In this document: one piece after another, positions 1-11,915 of the stretch
Layout of the letters: each line of letters begins with the position of its first letter
Position numbering within the stretch: the first letter of the stretch is position 1
Assembly: GCA_026545765.1 (NCBI GenBank)
Contig: JAIFAC010000121.1
Span: 1-64,000, forward strand
DNA: 64,000 bases
Direction: 5' to 3'
Source: Plantago major
Taxonomy: Eukaryota > Streptophyta > Magnoliopsida > Lamiales > Plantaginaceae
The notes under the pieces: generated by a model
Seen by the model: the letters and a program-made list of their open reading frames with translations, nothing else
The model's database searches: none
Told to the model about the DNA's origin: nothing
Program-made: the position numbers and the translations under genes

Positions 1-850
1 AGAGAGCTATCCTTCCAATCTTATGCAAAGGCTAGTGACACTCTCACCGAGGTTCAATCCTATCCGAGAGACCCTCCGAGAAAGGTGGACTTCGACTGAT
101 GAACAATCAAGTAATTCATCTCCTCCAAGAAGAGTGATGAAAGGTCGACCTTGTAAAAGTCAACAGAATGATTCTTCAACCACCTATAGCATTGGTCGAA
201 AAGCTAGGTAGTTGACAAAGGAAAAGGAGTTGCAACTCACCTTTGAAAGAACAACAAGTTCACAAGAAACATGTGGATAAGGTCTCCAAAAGAAACACAA
301 CCCCTCATATGCAACCATCCACATTGCTATATTACTAGGAAGGAAGAATTGTGAATAGGCAATTTCATCGCACTATTTTATGAAAATAAAGATGGTGCAG
401 AACTAGTAAGGCTTCAAGAGCGATTCGAAGCCAAAAGTGTTCGAAATGGCATCGCTATCGTAGAATTGGAAAGGTCCTTCGCAACAATATAAGGAAGGAC
501 AAGAACAATGGCGCAAGGCGAGTATTGCACGAATAACAGATGTATGGAAGAAATCTCAAGCCACCAAAACCCGAATGCAGAGCTAGAAGGACCGCCAGAA
601 GGCTAAGTTTGTCAAAAGCAACCCGTAAACCTGTGGTCCGTAAAGAACCAAAGGGAACACCAAGAAACACCCCAAAAAGGAAGATTGAGATCAAAATTAC
701 TGATTCTATTACATCTCCTTCTGATCAAGTTAGACAAAAACAAACTCCCAAGAAATTCACTAAAATGTGGATTCCTACTGGAAGAATGTTTAGTCTAGGT
801 GGTTCTATCTCTGAGGCAAGAACCTAACTCCCTGCTTCGTTAGGCGTAAC
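1..850 (+). pseudogene. gag: Copia-A gag C-terminal and linker remnant
   Basis: This stretch is homologous to Copia-B 24640-25500, which follows a gag coiled-coil region in that copy. Short open pieces occur (23-211 and 540-827), rich in Ser, Lys, Pro and Thr, with no recognisable domain. In both copies it joins the gag end to the protease. Frames are broken by small indels and by CGTAAA-type lesions, and no intact protein is possible as written. The assignment rests on position and on similarity between the two copies, not on a motif. Confidence 0.6.
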
Positions 851-1180
851 GCCTCGACTAAGGCTCAACGGCTATTTGATAGTGGATGCGAAAGCACATG
901 ACAGGAGACAAAGCAAATCTGGTCAACTACAAAACTTGCAAGACTGGATCAGACATCAGATTTGCTGGAGGAGAATTAAATCCCTCTCTGGGATATGGAA
1001 ACGTCAAATTGGGATCATTAACAATCACTGACGTATTACATGTTAAAGGTTTAAAATATAATCTATTTAGCATGAGCCAGCTTATGTATAAGGGATTCAA
1101 TGTGAAATTCAAAGCAAAGTATTGCAAACTTATTGACAACGAGTCAAAGCAGATGCCTTGGTTGCTCGGAAGGTAGTCTT
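851..1180 (+). pseudogene. pol: Copia-A aspartic protease remnant
   Basis: The active-site triad reads Asp-Ser-Gly-Cys at 878-889, followed by the HMT-type motif usual in plant Copia proteases. Downstream residues fit the family pattern of a Gly-rich flap and a hydrophobic V-x-G-L-K-x-N-L block near 1050-1070. This domain would cleave the gag-pol polyprotein inside the virus-like particle. The piece is open for about 96 codons from 886, then loses frame entering the integrase. The matching residue in Copia-B is Asn (D-N-G), so only this copy keeps the usual triad. Confidence 0.8.
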
Positions 1181-2160
1181 TATGTCATTGGGCATCCGCC
1201 ACAACCAAGAATGTCTCATGGTGAGTCAATCAGTCACATGTAAGAGCACCGTTATGGCACAAAAGATCGAGTCACTTGAATTTCAAAACTCAACAAACTT
1301 GCTAAGAAAGAGTCAGGTCGGGCCTTCCCAAAACATCTTCGTAAAGGATGGTATCTGCTCGCCGACGATGGGGAAACAATCCAAAATCTCTTTCAAGTCC
1401 AAAACTAGACACTTTAGTGTTAGACCACTACAACTATTACACATGGATCTTTTTGAATCATCTGTAACTAGTTATGCAGGGAAGAAGTATGGTCCGTTGT
1501 CAGAGATGACTTCTCAAGATTCACTCGAGTTGTTTTCCAAGCACAAATCGATGCTAGGTGGAGATACCAAATTTGCTGAATAAGCTTGAAGTCATGAAAA
1601 TGACAAGGTATTCGCAATCGTAATGCACTATGGTACCGAAGTTTGTCAATCAATACATAAAGGAGTTTTGTCAAAGAAAGGTATACAACACCAACTTTCT
1701 CTATGAGAACACCACAACAAAATGGTGTTGCGTAAAGGAAAAATAGAACCTTAAAGAAGCAAAGAAGGACAATGTCAATGACATCAAATAAGTGAAGTTT
1801 ATCAATGAAGCTATAAACACAAAGATGCTACACTCGTAATGTATGTTTGATAAACAAACACCATGACATGACCCCTTATGAACTCTTGGTTGGTAGACCC
1901 CTAATATCAAACATCCGAAAGTGTTTCGTTGTAGATGTTTTGTTCTTAACAATGGAAAAGAGTATCTAAGAACATTTCAACCAAAGGCGATGAAGGTGTG
2001 TTTCTGGTTATTCTATGAATAGCAAAGCATACAGAGTTTACAACAAAAGAACAAAGAAGATCAAGAATCGGCCATGTCAGATTCTATGAAGGAAGCAAGA
2101 AAACACCCTTGATGATGAACTCTCGTAAAGGTTCAAGGAACTAATGATAAAGGATTCTCA
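1181..2160 (+). pseudogene. pol: Copia-A integrase remnant
   Basis: The integrase follows the protease, as in all Ty1/copia elements. A His-containing pre-integrase segment lies near 1250-1330. The start of the catalytic core, with a hydrophobic-M-D-L-F block, is near 1435-1455. The C-terminal part near 1860-2060 retains the TPYELLxGRxP-like and FGC-type motifs when compared with Copia-B 26500-26700. It would join cDNA ends to host DNA. The frame is broken repeatedly and the Asp/Asp/Glu triad cannot be followed in one frame, so this is inactive as written. Confidence 0.75.
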
Positions 2161-2469
2161 AGAAGAACCCTCGTAAAGGAAAACATCATCAGGAAAGAGA
2201 GGATGATTCGATGAAGAAAAGCATGAAATGCCTAGTAACAACTAGATGATTCTAGACATGATGAAGAATTTCCTATGAGAATTCCGTAAATGGAAATCAA
2301 GATGTTCATCAAAGAGCTAACTCGAAATGACCTCTCCGATGCATGTCCCGTAAAGCCCCCACATCGAAAGCAAGTGTCGACATTCACCGTCCTTCCGAGG
2401 TGCAAAATGTCACGATAATCAAGAAGTATCAAGTCATAATCATAGTGATTCACATTCAGATCACATAGA

Positions 2470-3330
2470 TGTCAATTCTACTAGCCCTAAACCCATGATG
2501 AGATGGATCAAGGATCATCTCAAAAGATGTGATCGACCAATCAATCAAGGTGTTAGGACTAGGAGAGCAATAGCTGAAAATGCTAATTCTCTTTTTGGAT
2601 GTTTCATCTCAAACATTGAACCTAAAACTATAGAAGAAACATTAAGAGACCAAGACTGGATCTCTGCAATGCAAGAAGAGTTAGATCAGTTTGAGAGAAA
2701 CAAAGTCTGGAAACTAGTTCCATTTGTAGAAGGAATATCTGTGATTGGAACTAAGTGGGTTTTCAGAAACAAGATGAATGAATCTGGTGAAATTACCGTA
2801 AACAAAGCAAGGTTGGCTGCCAAGGATTCACCTGCACTAAAGGTTTAGATTTTGATGAGTCATATGCACCAGCCGATTGATGCAACAAGACTCTTTCTGG
2901 CCTTTGCAGCTCATAAAGACTTTAAAGTTTATCAGATGGATGTCAAGAGTGCATTCTTGAATGGTGAGCTTGCTGAGGAAGTCTATGTTGAACAACCACC
3001 TGGCTTTGAAATTTCCTCAGAAAGTAGAATGGTCTATAAGCTACAGAAAGCTCTATATGGACTGAAATAGGTTCCAAGAGCATGGTATGACACTTTGGCC
3101 AAATACCTTCTGGAAAGTGGTTTCAAGAAAGGTGAAGTTGATAAAACTTTATTTACTTTAAATCATGATGGGAAACTACTCTTAGTTCAAGTATATGTTG
3201 ATGACAATATATTTGGATCTAAGGACAAGCAACTTTGTGATGACTTTGCAAATCTCATGAAAAGTAAGTTTGAGATGAGCATGATGGGAGAATTGAACTA
3301 TTTCAGGATTGCAAGTCAAGCAACTCAATG
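2470..3330 (+). pseudogene. pol: Copia-A reverse transcriptase remnant
   Basis: RT of the Copia type is seen in several pieces. The 2495-2848 piece holds the N-terminal fingers, including the GTKWVFR-like block near 2750. The 2852-3070 piece includes the [10 protein letters not shown] motif near 2937-2967. The 3095-3331 piece holds the catalytic Tyr-Val-Asp-Asp at 3194-3205. It would copy element RNA into cDNA. A short deletion near 2850 and a stop at 3067 break the frame. The motif order and spacing are those of an ordinary plant Copia RT. Confidence 0.9.
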
Positions 3331-4100
3331 ATGGAATATTCATTAGTCAGACAAAGTATGCAAAATACATGCTCACAAAGTTCAATCTTAAGCCTTCTGA
3401 AAAGAATGCTAAAATACCTATGAGCATAGGAACCAAGATGACCTATACTGAATCAGATAAGAGTGTTGATGAACACAAGTATAGGAAATTGATAGTTCAC
3501 TACTTTACTTATCGCAAGGCACTGATATTCAATATGCAACAGGTGAAAGGTATGTGAAAGGTACAGTAGATGTAGGTTTGTGGTATCCTAAAGAAAGTGG
3601 ATTGAGTTTGGTTGGTTACTCAGATGCTGATTATGCTGGATCAATGCTTGATAGGAAAAGCACCTCATGAACTTGTTAGTTTCTGGGAACTAGACTTATC
3701 TCATGGTTTAGCAAAAAGCAAAACTCAATTGCAACTTCTACCACAGAGGTCAATATATTGTCAGTTGTTGTGCAACACAAATTTTGTGGATTCAACAATT
3801 ACTCAGAGACTATGGACTCAATGAAGAGAAAACTCCCATTTTATGTGATAAAACAAGTGCTATTGCAATCACACAGAACCCCAAGTTCCATGCCAGAACA
3901 AAGCACATTGATGTTAGACACCACTTCATCAGAGACCATGTTGAGAAAGGCAATATAGAGATACTCAAGATTGGCACAGAAGACCAACTTGTAGATATCT
4001 TCACCAAGCCCTACAAGAAAGCGGTTTTGACCTTATGACATAGTCTCAAGTTAATGGAGATGCCTAAGGATGAAAAATGTCCTGAATCTCTAAAGTCTGA
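3331..4100 (+). pseudogene. pol: Copia-A RNase H and connection-domain remnant
   Basis: This continues from RT and matches Copia-B 27960-28804. The Copia RNase H signature around the first catalytic Asp (GYSDADYAG-like) is near 3612-3640. The C-terminal region with the DIFTKP-like motif, typical of the end of Copia pol, is near 3993-4015. It would degrade the RNA strand of RNA-DNA hybrids. About 100 bases present in Copia-B (28190-28280) are missing near 3540, and the reading frame shifts several times. Confidence 0.85.
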
Positions 4101-4793
4101 GTAAGTGAGGTAGAAAAGAAGTAGGGCTCTGAGAACAGGTTCTCAGAATGCCAAGCTGATAAGAAGTGATGCAAAGGTTTCTGAGTAGCAACACTCAGAA
4201 AGGCAAAACATTTCGAACGGTATCCGTAGAAGGCAAAGGTTGGTACACACTAAATATGTAAATAAAATTAGAACTTACTTACTGAGAGTGGGCCAAATAC
4301 ATTCAAACAACTGAAGCTTCTGACACTTGAATTCAGAAAGCTATTTAGTCATAAAGAGAAAAGACACACAAAGCCCGAAAAGTATAAGTCCTGAAAGTCA
4401 AACATGTCCAATGTCTTGTATTTTTGCCATTTTTATGATAAACAATATAAAGATAAGGACTTGACACTCAGAATGATCAGTTCAAACGATTGAATGTTCT
4501 TACTCTTTACTAAGTGACATAATAGATGTAACTTGTCAAAAATCCATCAAGTCGGCACAATATCATTTGTTCATTGATATCATTACAAAATATTCAATAT
4601 AAGCCCTTGATGAATAAACGTTTGATCTCAACGGTTGAGATTAAAACCAAGCAAGTAATGTCTGTTGAGAAATGCAGACATGGCCCACTACGCATTTGAT
4701 GAGGAACGTGTGTCATACCACGCCTATGCAGATACAAAGACACTCATTCATATTCAGTTCTATGTATGTTGTATCTATGTACATTTTGTCTGC
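4101..4793 (+). other. Copia-A non-coding spacer between pol and the third gene
   Basis: No open frame with recognisable content is seen. The stretch is AT-rich and conserved in Copia-B (28805-29527). It ends in a TATA-like element, so it is a candidate promoter region for the downstream gene. Confidence 0.6.
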
Positions 4794-4803
4794 TATATAT
4801 ATA
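4794..4803 (+). promoter_or_regulatory. TATA box upstream of Copia-A third gene
   Basis: A run of alternating T and A preceded by C and followed by GG lies 202 nt upstream of the ATG at 4996. The same element lies 206 nt upstream of the ATG in Copia-B (29528-29537). Its position between pol and a spliced gene suggests an internal promoter, but no transcript evidence is available. Confidence 0.5.
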
Positions 4804-6589
4804 GGACTTGGGCAAAAGAAAAACACTTTTACCAATTCCGAAATTTCTTACTTTCATCAAAACAAAGAAAATCTCTCAAGATTTCTCAAAAACCCTTCAA
4901 GAACTCAACTTCTTGCTTAGTCTTCAAAAGATAGACTAATCCCGATTAATCTTGCAAAACCCTCCGAAACACTCACTCAAGACTCTATATAAGAGATGGC
5001 ACCCAAGAAGATGACCACCAAGAACCCTAAGGCCGCATTATCTGCTCCTGCTGAAAAGCAAGGAGGAAAGGAACTTAAGGTGTTGAATAAACGCCTTCTG
5101 GGAAAGTTCACCCCATCTGACTGGAATCCAAGTCACAAGATGAATTGGGGAGCTTTTCTAGTGAAGAAGTATGTACTTGCAGTCATTTCTTCCAAACCAG
5201 ATAGGAAACTAATATTGGGGATGCTGAAAAGTTTCCATATCTTTAAGTTTCTGTCTGCTGCACCCAGTGGACTATCCACACTGGATGTGCTAGAATTCTA
5301 TAACAACTCCAAAATCTTCACAAAGGTTGTGAATGATGAAGAAGAGAAATACATGGAGACTGAAGTTCAAGGACAAGAAATTGTCCTAGACTGCAAGACT
5401 TTCTGCAAGATATTCCGATTGAAAAATCGAGGAACAATTGAAGACATCAACATCAAGGATGCTCCCATGATCCAAGGCATCAAAGAGCTATTTGAAGCAA
5501 TCCAGTTTGAAAATGCAAAGGGTTGCCTAGGAGAATTTGTTCTAAAAGCCATCGAATTCAGTCATCTCCAGAAACACTGGAGTACTTTAGCTCTCATTCT
5601 GGTCCGTTGCTTTGATGGCAACAAAGGTGGAGTGGACCAGATAAGCATGGAGAGATGGATGATGATGTATCTTCTGAACAAGAAGCTTGAAGGGCAGGAA
5701 ACCCACTTCAATTGGGGGAAGTATGCCTTCAACAAATTCCTTGGACGTATTGAGGAATTTGAGCCCAAGATCATCGATGGCTTTGCTGAGCCAAAGGCCA
5801 ATATGCACTTTGGCCTCAGAATTTGTCACATTCTGGAAACAATGGGAATCACTCTCAGAGAGCGGCAGGAAATCCCAGTCACCAACTCCCTTTTCAGACA
5901 CGCCTTTGAAGAAAAGGAGAGACTTGTCACGAGAAAGCTCAGAGAGGCGTAAGAGCATGAAGTCAGCTCGCAAGGTGAGGAGGTCTCCGAGCAAGCTCAA
6001 GCTCAACCTCCAGCTACAAGATAAAGAGGACTCAAAGCAAAAGAGCCTCCAAGTCCCTAAACCTAAGAGGCACAACCTTCGGAGACAAGGTCTCGTAAGA
6101 TGTTGACGCCTGTAAAGGCAACCTGCATGCCCCAAGAATTCTCGAGCGATCGCCTGTAACTCTCCAGAGATGATAGAAATATCATAGATGGGTCTGCACC
6201 AACACTGGATAGTGACTCTGAGGATGATGTAGTACTTGCAAAAGTACTCAAAAGGTCCAAGTATGAGACCCATGGAGGAGCATCAAGCTCAGCCTCTCAG
6301 AAAGAAAGGAGCCCCTCTGCCTAGTAGGAAGAAGAAGGCCTGGGTGAGGAAGATAGAATGCTGGAAGATCCTGACATTGCTTCCACATTCATCGTACATC
6401 ACAAAAGGTTGTTGAAGAAAACCTGTTCGAACAGTTCCTCAACCTTCTGAGAGAGCTCAACTCTCAAAAAGGGATCAGACTGAGATGGAGACTCAGAATG
6501 ATACTCTAGAGGACAACAACAATGAGCAAAGAGAGGTTGTGGAGAATCCACTAGTCCAAGAGACCCAAGCTCAAATTCGACTCTATTCA

Positions 6590-6667
6590 GTAACAAAGAT
6601 GGATTGTATTTAACTTGTGAACATAGGTATATGTTAACTAGTTATTCATAAGCTTTGTTTGTTACAG
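6590..6667 (+). other. Copia-A third gene intron 1
   Basis: The intron is 78 bp, with a GTAACA-type donor (one G fewer at the exon edge than in Copia-B) and a GTTACAG acceptor. The Copia-B counterpart is 31308-31385, also 78 bp. Confidence 0.65.
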
Positions 6668-6775
6668 GCCAATTTAGAGGCAATCTTTCAAGGGGAAGAA
6701 AACTTGTCCACCCCCTTGAATCAAGAAGAGGTTCCTCCAACCTCAGAACATCAAGAAGAGTCTGTCCCACATGTA

Positions 6776-6854
6776 GTAAAGTTATCTATGAACAAGAAAT
6801 AACTAACTAAAAATGCTCTTATCTTATGTTCTAATATTCTTAATGTCTCTTCAG
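6776..6854 (+). other. Copia-A third gene intron 2
   Basis: The intron is 79 bp. The donor is GTAAAG, a CTAAC-like branch-site motif is near 6800-6810, and the acceptor is a pyrimidine-rich CTCTTCAG. It matches Copia-B 31490-31569. Confidence 0.65.
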
Positions 6855-6955
6855 TCTAATCGAGGAAGTAGTGGTGGTGGAACCAACACCCCAAAACCAA
6901 GAGATTCCAGAGGTCAAAAGCTCCGAGGAAGTATGTACCGAGCCTTCACGAGAAG

Positions 6956-7029
6956 GTAAGTAATCGCATAGTCTCCTTCAAGAGTGCTCCGAAAACCCAC
7001 TACTAAATCTTTTATGTTTGTTCTTACAG
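6956..7029 (+). other. Copia-A third gene intron 3
   Basis: The intron is 74 bp with a near-perfect AAG|GTAAGTAA donor and a TTCTTACAG acceptor. Copia-B has the same length and both sites at 31674-31747. Confidence 0.75.
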
Positions 7030-7171
7030 CTCACCAAGAACAATTCGATGGAGAAATAGTAGTGTTATCTCTTCCAAAGGAAACCAAATCACGAACAAGC
7101 AAGATTCAGAAAAGGTGCCAGAAATCCCCAAGGTTTCTGAGGAACATGCTACTGAGCTTCCTCACTTGGAA

Positions 7172-7256
7172 GTAAGTGAAGCCTCAGAAAGCATATTTCT
7201 ATATATCTTTCTCTGATAAACAAGTTTCTGAAACCATAATTGCTTCTAATTCTCAG
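7172..7256 (+). other. Copia-A third gene intron 4
   Basis: The intron is 85 bp with donor GTAAGTGA and acceptor AATTCTCAG. Both splice sites are kept in Copia-B (31891-31966, 76 bp), while the interior differs. Confidence 0.7.
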
Positions 7257-7373
7257 GTTCAAGCAGAAAGAAAGGATGCTGAGGATCAGACTTCTCCTCA
7301 CACCAAAGTATCTGAGGTCTCTGAGACCAAACAAGCAGAAGTCCAAGCAAATGAGCCTAGTGTTTCTACATGT

Positions 7374-7454
7374 GTATGCTCGTAAAGCTTACTTTTGCAC
7401 ACAGATACTAACACAAGTGGTTTGAACAAAACTAACTTGATCCCTTTCTTTCAG
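7374..7454 (+). other. Copia-A third gene intron 5
   Basis: The intron is 81 bp with donor GTATGCTC and acceptor CTTTCTTTCAG. In Copia-B (32084-32164) the length is the same, but the acceptor reads CAC instead of CAG. Confidence 0.65.
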
Positions 7455-10200
7455 GCTCAAAGTCTAGTGCCAATCAATTTACTCCAAGCCTTCCAGAAGC
7501 ACACTCTCAAGAAACATCTAAAGTGCTTCAGACAATGGCAGAAAATCAGAAAGGCCGACCTTTCTGAAGTTGCAAGAGTAATTGATATCCCAGAGAAGAG
7601 GGCCATAGCATTCAATTTGGAAGATCATGTCCATGCTATGTTTCCCACAGAGTCTTACTCCTTTGCCACTCTGATGGATGATACCTTCATAAATGAAGTG
7701 GCACGAAGACTCATAGCAGATTTCCAAGCTGCAGATGCTCAAACCCAAGAGCAGATGGTGACCCATCCTGCCTTGCCCAACAAGCTCACTACTTATCCAG
7801 CTGAGCAAGAAGAAGTTAATGGGAGGATGATTACATTCCCAAATGTGATCAACCTGGTTTCAGAAGATGAAGAGGAGATGGACGAGAACGATTACCAAGA
7901 ACCTTCTTCTGAGCATCCAAGTCAAGAAAACAAGAAAAAGGATGATGATGATGATGATGATCAGAATGATGATACCCAACCTGGACAAGGCGGGATTCAG
8001 AAAGCTAGCAAAGGAAGTGGAGAAAAGACTACTCCTTCAAATGCTCAGAGAGCCCCATCATCATCACCCCCAAAGTCTCATTAGAATACCCAACAGGCCG
8101 ATCAACAAGACATAATTGAAGAAATCTCAGCCGCTGAGTTCAGGATTGAACAACTCAAACAGAAGTTGGAAGAAGAGAAGAGAATTAACTTAGAGTGCCA
8201 AGCACAAGTTGTTGAGAAGGAAGCTAAGATTCAAAAGCTCAGAGAAGCTAATGCTAAAGAATTGGCCCTTCTGGATGAGCAAAGAAGTTTGGAAAGACAG
8301 ATCAGCATTACCGCAGCTGAAATTGATGCCATGCGTACTGTTGATGAAGAAGCACAAGATGAGATCGCATCGTAAAGACCTTCTACATCTTCTCAAAAGG
8401 CCAAAGACACTTGATGGAAAATGTAAGAAGATTGCTAACTGCAAACAATCCAAGAAAAGGATTATGATAGTGATAATCAAGAAAACCAAACTTGATCACC
8501 CCGTAAGAAGATGAGAAACTTATCACTAAGGAAAAGTTAGCCCTTCCGCCCCTCAACTATTTTCGCCTCCAGTGCATCAAGAAGTGATGAGCATGTGTCT
8601 AGAACAAGTGTTTTCGAACTAAGAGATGACTTGTTGCTCAAGATACTCAAGTCCTACAAATACCCGTAAGAGATGAAAGATTCGTCACGATTGTCGAACA
8701 GAGCAACCAAAGATAGCCCTCTCTCGTAAAGATCTAGCTTGATCGTGGAAGATGACTACAACAATGCCAACCTAGCACTAATGTAAGCCATCCATGCTAC
8801 TCAACAAGCAGATGTTATTCTAAGGCCTCTTGAAGAGCTCAATGTAAAAGAGCAAGAATTGGTTAGGCAAAACAAGGACTTGAAGAAAGAAATCCAAGAA
8901 CCGGTCAGGTGCACAACAACCTCCGTAAAAACTTTGAATCACTCTCCAAGCTTATGCTATCATGAGTCACTATTCATGACTAGGGAAGAAGAGATGCCTC
9001 AAAAGGCAGAGGAAGAAAAGAAAACAATCAATTCCTCCTCCTCAAGTCAACTAGTCATCAAGGACACCGGAGATGCCCTCGTCAAGAAGTTGTTCCAGAT
9101 CAACCACCGTAAGGCCGAGAAGTATTGTTACTAGGGAACCAAACCTTAGGATCTCGGGATGGGAACAACGTAATAATCCTAAAGAAGGAAAAGACCAAGA
9201 AGAAGGAGAAGTGAGAGGCCAAGAAAGCTGCAAGTCTCCAATTTTGGACTTCAATGATGATGAGGATGATTCTGATGAACATCCACTTCACAAGAAAAGG
9301 AGACAAATAACTACTTCACAACCTCCTCTGGCAGCAAAGCCCTTAGCAGCCAGAACTCCTTCTGGCAACACCAAGTCTATACAAGGAGGATCTACCAAAG
9401 ACAAATTTCAAGGCGTGAAGAAAGGGTTAGAGGATCTCCGATGTAAGGCCACCCAATGTAATGGCAAGAAGGGATTCCCAATTTGGCAGAGTAAACAGAG
9501 AAACTCATCAAGAAAGGCCAACTGATGCCCACATTGAGTATGTAAAGACTAGTAATGAAGAGTCTTCATATAGGTGCATTCTGAACAAGAGAGGGTATTG
9601 AATTCTGGAACTACAACATCTACTTGTGAATGATAAGTTTCCAACTCCCATCCTCAATCAGATCCTGAAATGGAAAGAAGGAAAGCCAGAATTGCTAAAA
9701 ACTGAGCACCTTCAAGCCTGGCTAAATTTTGAAGTAGAAAAGAGGAATGAAGCCAGACAGATGGATCTTTCTTTTCCTGCCCTACCCAAAGCCCGATGAT
9801 GTACACAAGGTAAGAAAGTCGGATGGTAGCTACAGAGAAGAACAAACTAGGTGTTCCAACCTATGAGTCATTCTATATGACATCGATGAATACCTAGATG
9901 ATTTACACTATCCGGAAGAAATATACAAGTATTTCAACCTATCTCACCGTGACATAGACCACTCGGTCTGGGAAAGTACTTCCGGTCAAACACTTTCATG
10001 AAGAATCACAAGCTCGCAAGAGTTACCATGAAATATGTGACTTATCCGTAAAGACAGAGCTCTCGTCAAGGATTCTTTATGACTATGTCCAAGAATGCGT
10101 AAAAGTGGATGATCATGTCAATCGATCCGTAAAGGTGTCAAGAACTTGAGGTATCTCAACCCAAGTTGCATTTCTAAAGACTTGAAGACTAGTAACATTA

Positions 10201-10546
10201 GAATACTCTCGAGCTTCGATTCTCCTTTGTTCTAATTTACTTAGTATGTTTTGTTACTTTTGTAATCTTGCCGATTGTTTCTAAATTTCTCTATCCGTAA
10301 AAGTTGCATCTTATTCAGAACTGCATCTATCTCAAGATCATACTCTCGATACATTCTAATAGATGACAACTTATCAAGAAAGATCACTTCTTGTGATTTG
10401 GTTGATGTTTACTTTCGCACTTAATTCAACTAAAATTGAATATCATTTGAAATGATTAAGTGGTGGATTGTTTTCTTCCAAAGATACAAATTTGTAATAG
10501 GACTTAAAAGATAGTCATGGATGACTCCATCAAAAAGGGGGAAATT
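10201..10546 (+). other. Copia-A 3' untranslated region and polypurine tract
   Basis: This AT-rich stretch has no open frame. A polypurine tract (AAAAAGGGGGAAA, 10532-10544) lies directly before the 3' LTR and would prime plus-strand cDNA synthesis. The same layout is seen in Copia-B at 35221-35233. Confidence 0.8.
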
Positions 10547-11915
10547 TGTTAGAATATCGTTAGTATTTTGATCACTCATCACATGTTCTTATCTTAGCCG
10601 TAAAGGTGATTAACCACTCGTTCACTTGAACATTGTAAAAGAGGAAATCACTAAGTATGATTAGTTTAGTAAATCTCAGATTAGGACTATAGGTCTGAGT
10701 GTAATTTTTATTTCCAGAAGACCATGAAGATCAATTCTAGCAATGGATCTTTTCTGAAGATTAGAAGACTAAAGATTGCACAAGATTTATGAAGATATCA
10801 AGGTTTAGTCTAACTCAGAAAGACTATTTCCTTAATCCTTTCTTAAGTGTATATTACTTACTTTTGAAATATGATTCTAGACATATGACATCATGAGTAT
10901 GGAGCATGCAAGCCATCAGAAAGGCTCATGTATCCATTGAAGACTACAGGACAAGAAATAGTACAAGTGCATTAATTGCATCGGCAGAAAAGCCGCTGAA
11001 GCACAAGTCCTCTCTGAGACATGAGACAAGGACTTCTGAGTACTCATTTCAAGATAAGTATGGATTGAATTTGAATTGTGTCTAACGGATATCAATCCAA
11101 CAACTCTCAAATTCATCTATATATATCACACACTTAGATGCTGAGAAATACACCTTAGAACGCTCTATCTTGCAAACTTACCATCAAGCAAAGTATTCTC
11201 TCAAGCACTCTACTACCCATTCTGAAAGCTTTCTGTTGCTCGAAGATTCACTAGTAGTTCTAAGTTATCCTGAACCTTAACAAGAGATTGTTATTCGTGA
11301 AAGAGTTGAACTATCAGATACCCTTTCTGAAGCTCATTCTCCAGAACGGACATCAATTGCGTGGTTCAGTAAAGAGCAGACTGCTATCCACCGAACAAGT
11401 GTATTAAGTAGTCTTTTTCTATTAGGCTCTCTGAAAACATAACTGAAAAGTTATACGAGAAGCCTCTCTGACAAACCTTATAACCAACACCATCAAGGCG
11501 TGAGTAGAAGAAGTACTGATTCGGGAAATCAAGGAATAACTCCAAGGTTATCTCGAGTAGAGGAAGTACTTAGCTCTAGGAGTCAGAATAACTCAGGGGG
11601 AACATTTGGTTGGGAACCATTTGTTTAGGAATCTTAGAATAGGATTATTGTAAGGTGAACTCAATTATCTGTTTCTAGTGAATTCTAGGTCTCAAAGACC
11701 AAGTGGATTAGTTGGAGGATTACGCCACCTCCAGATACCACTATACTTGTGGTCATTTACTTTTCTCAGATTTACATTTCAGAAAGCACACACATATTTA
11801 TTGTTTCGCACTTACCTATCTTAAAGTCTTCCGCGCTCTGAAATTTAAGTATCGACAAAAGTTTTAAAAGACTATTCACCTCTAGTCTTTTACTTTGCCG
11901 TTATCTCGACCAACA
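10547..11915 (+). repeat. Copia-A 3' LTR
   Basis: The LTR is about 1369 bp, starting TGTTAGAAT and ending GACCAACA. It aligns along its length with both Copia-B LTRs. It contains a TATA box (11118-11126) and a pair of roughly 50-bp repeats around GAAGTACT (11490-11600). It is more diverged from the two Copia-B LTRs than they are from each other, so it is a different insertion. The next five bases (ATGGT, 11916-11920) are the predicted right copy of the target duplication; the left copy is outside the window. Confidence 0.93.

Larger units (their letters stand above)
4996..10200 (+). pseudogene. Copia-A third gene: intron-bearing extra gene downstream of pol
   Basis: The start is ATG at 4996 (MAPKKMTTK...). 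Exon 1 (to 6589) has an unbroken run of 318 codons and resembles, from memory, the plant-specific 'putative plant transposon protein' domain, so the function is unknown. Exons 2-5 are short (about 100-140 bp) and Glu/Pro/Ser-rich. Exon 6 starts at 7455 and encodes a helical segment, an Asp-rich tract (near 7938-7965) and a long Glu/Lys/Gln coiled coil (about 8120-8375). Similarity to Copia-B continues to about 10200. Exon joins are mostly phase 0, matching open frames. The stop after codon 318 lies in a CGTAAG lesion where a CAGAAG would read through. No signal peptide or membrane segment is seen, which argues against an envelope protein. Confidence 0.7.
1..11915 (+). mobile_element. Copia-A: long Ty1/copia retrotransposon, 5' end outside window
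   Basis: This is the left-hand copy of a very long Copia family. The sequence from base 1 matches Copia-B from about 24640, so the 5' LTR and most of gag lie beyond the window. The order read is end of gag, protease, integrase, RT, RNase H, an extra 3' gene with introns, a polypurine tract and a 3' LTR ending in ACA at 11915. Protease-integrase-RT order identifies Ty1/copia. The length, the extra 3' gene and the initiator-Met primer site of the sister copy suggest the SIRE/Maximus (Sirevirus) group, which is an inference. The element is inserted in the gag of Tat-1, whose reading frame resumes at 11916. Confidence 0.93.

Noticed and set aside
5587..6273. Minus-strand open frame of 228 codons opposite the Copia-A third gene
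   Set aside because: It lies opposite exon 1, which is conserved as protein in both copies. The minus frame has no recognisable motif and is not kept at the same length in Copia-B.
4996..10200. Copia third gene as a viral-type envelope gene
   Set aside because: Its position fits Sirevirus envelope-like genes, but no signal peptide, membrane segment or furin-like site was seen. The helical and coiled-coil content and introns do not support it.
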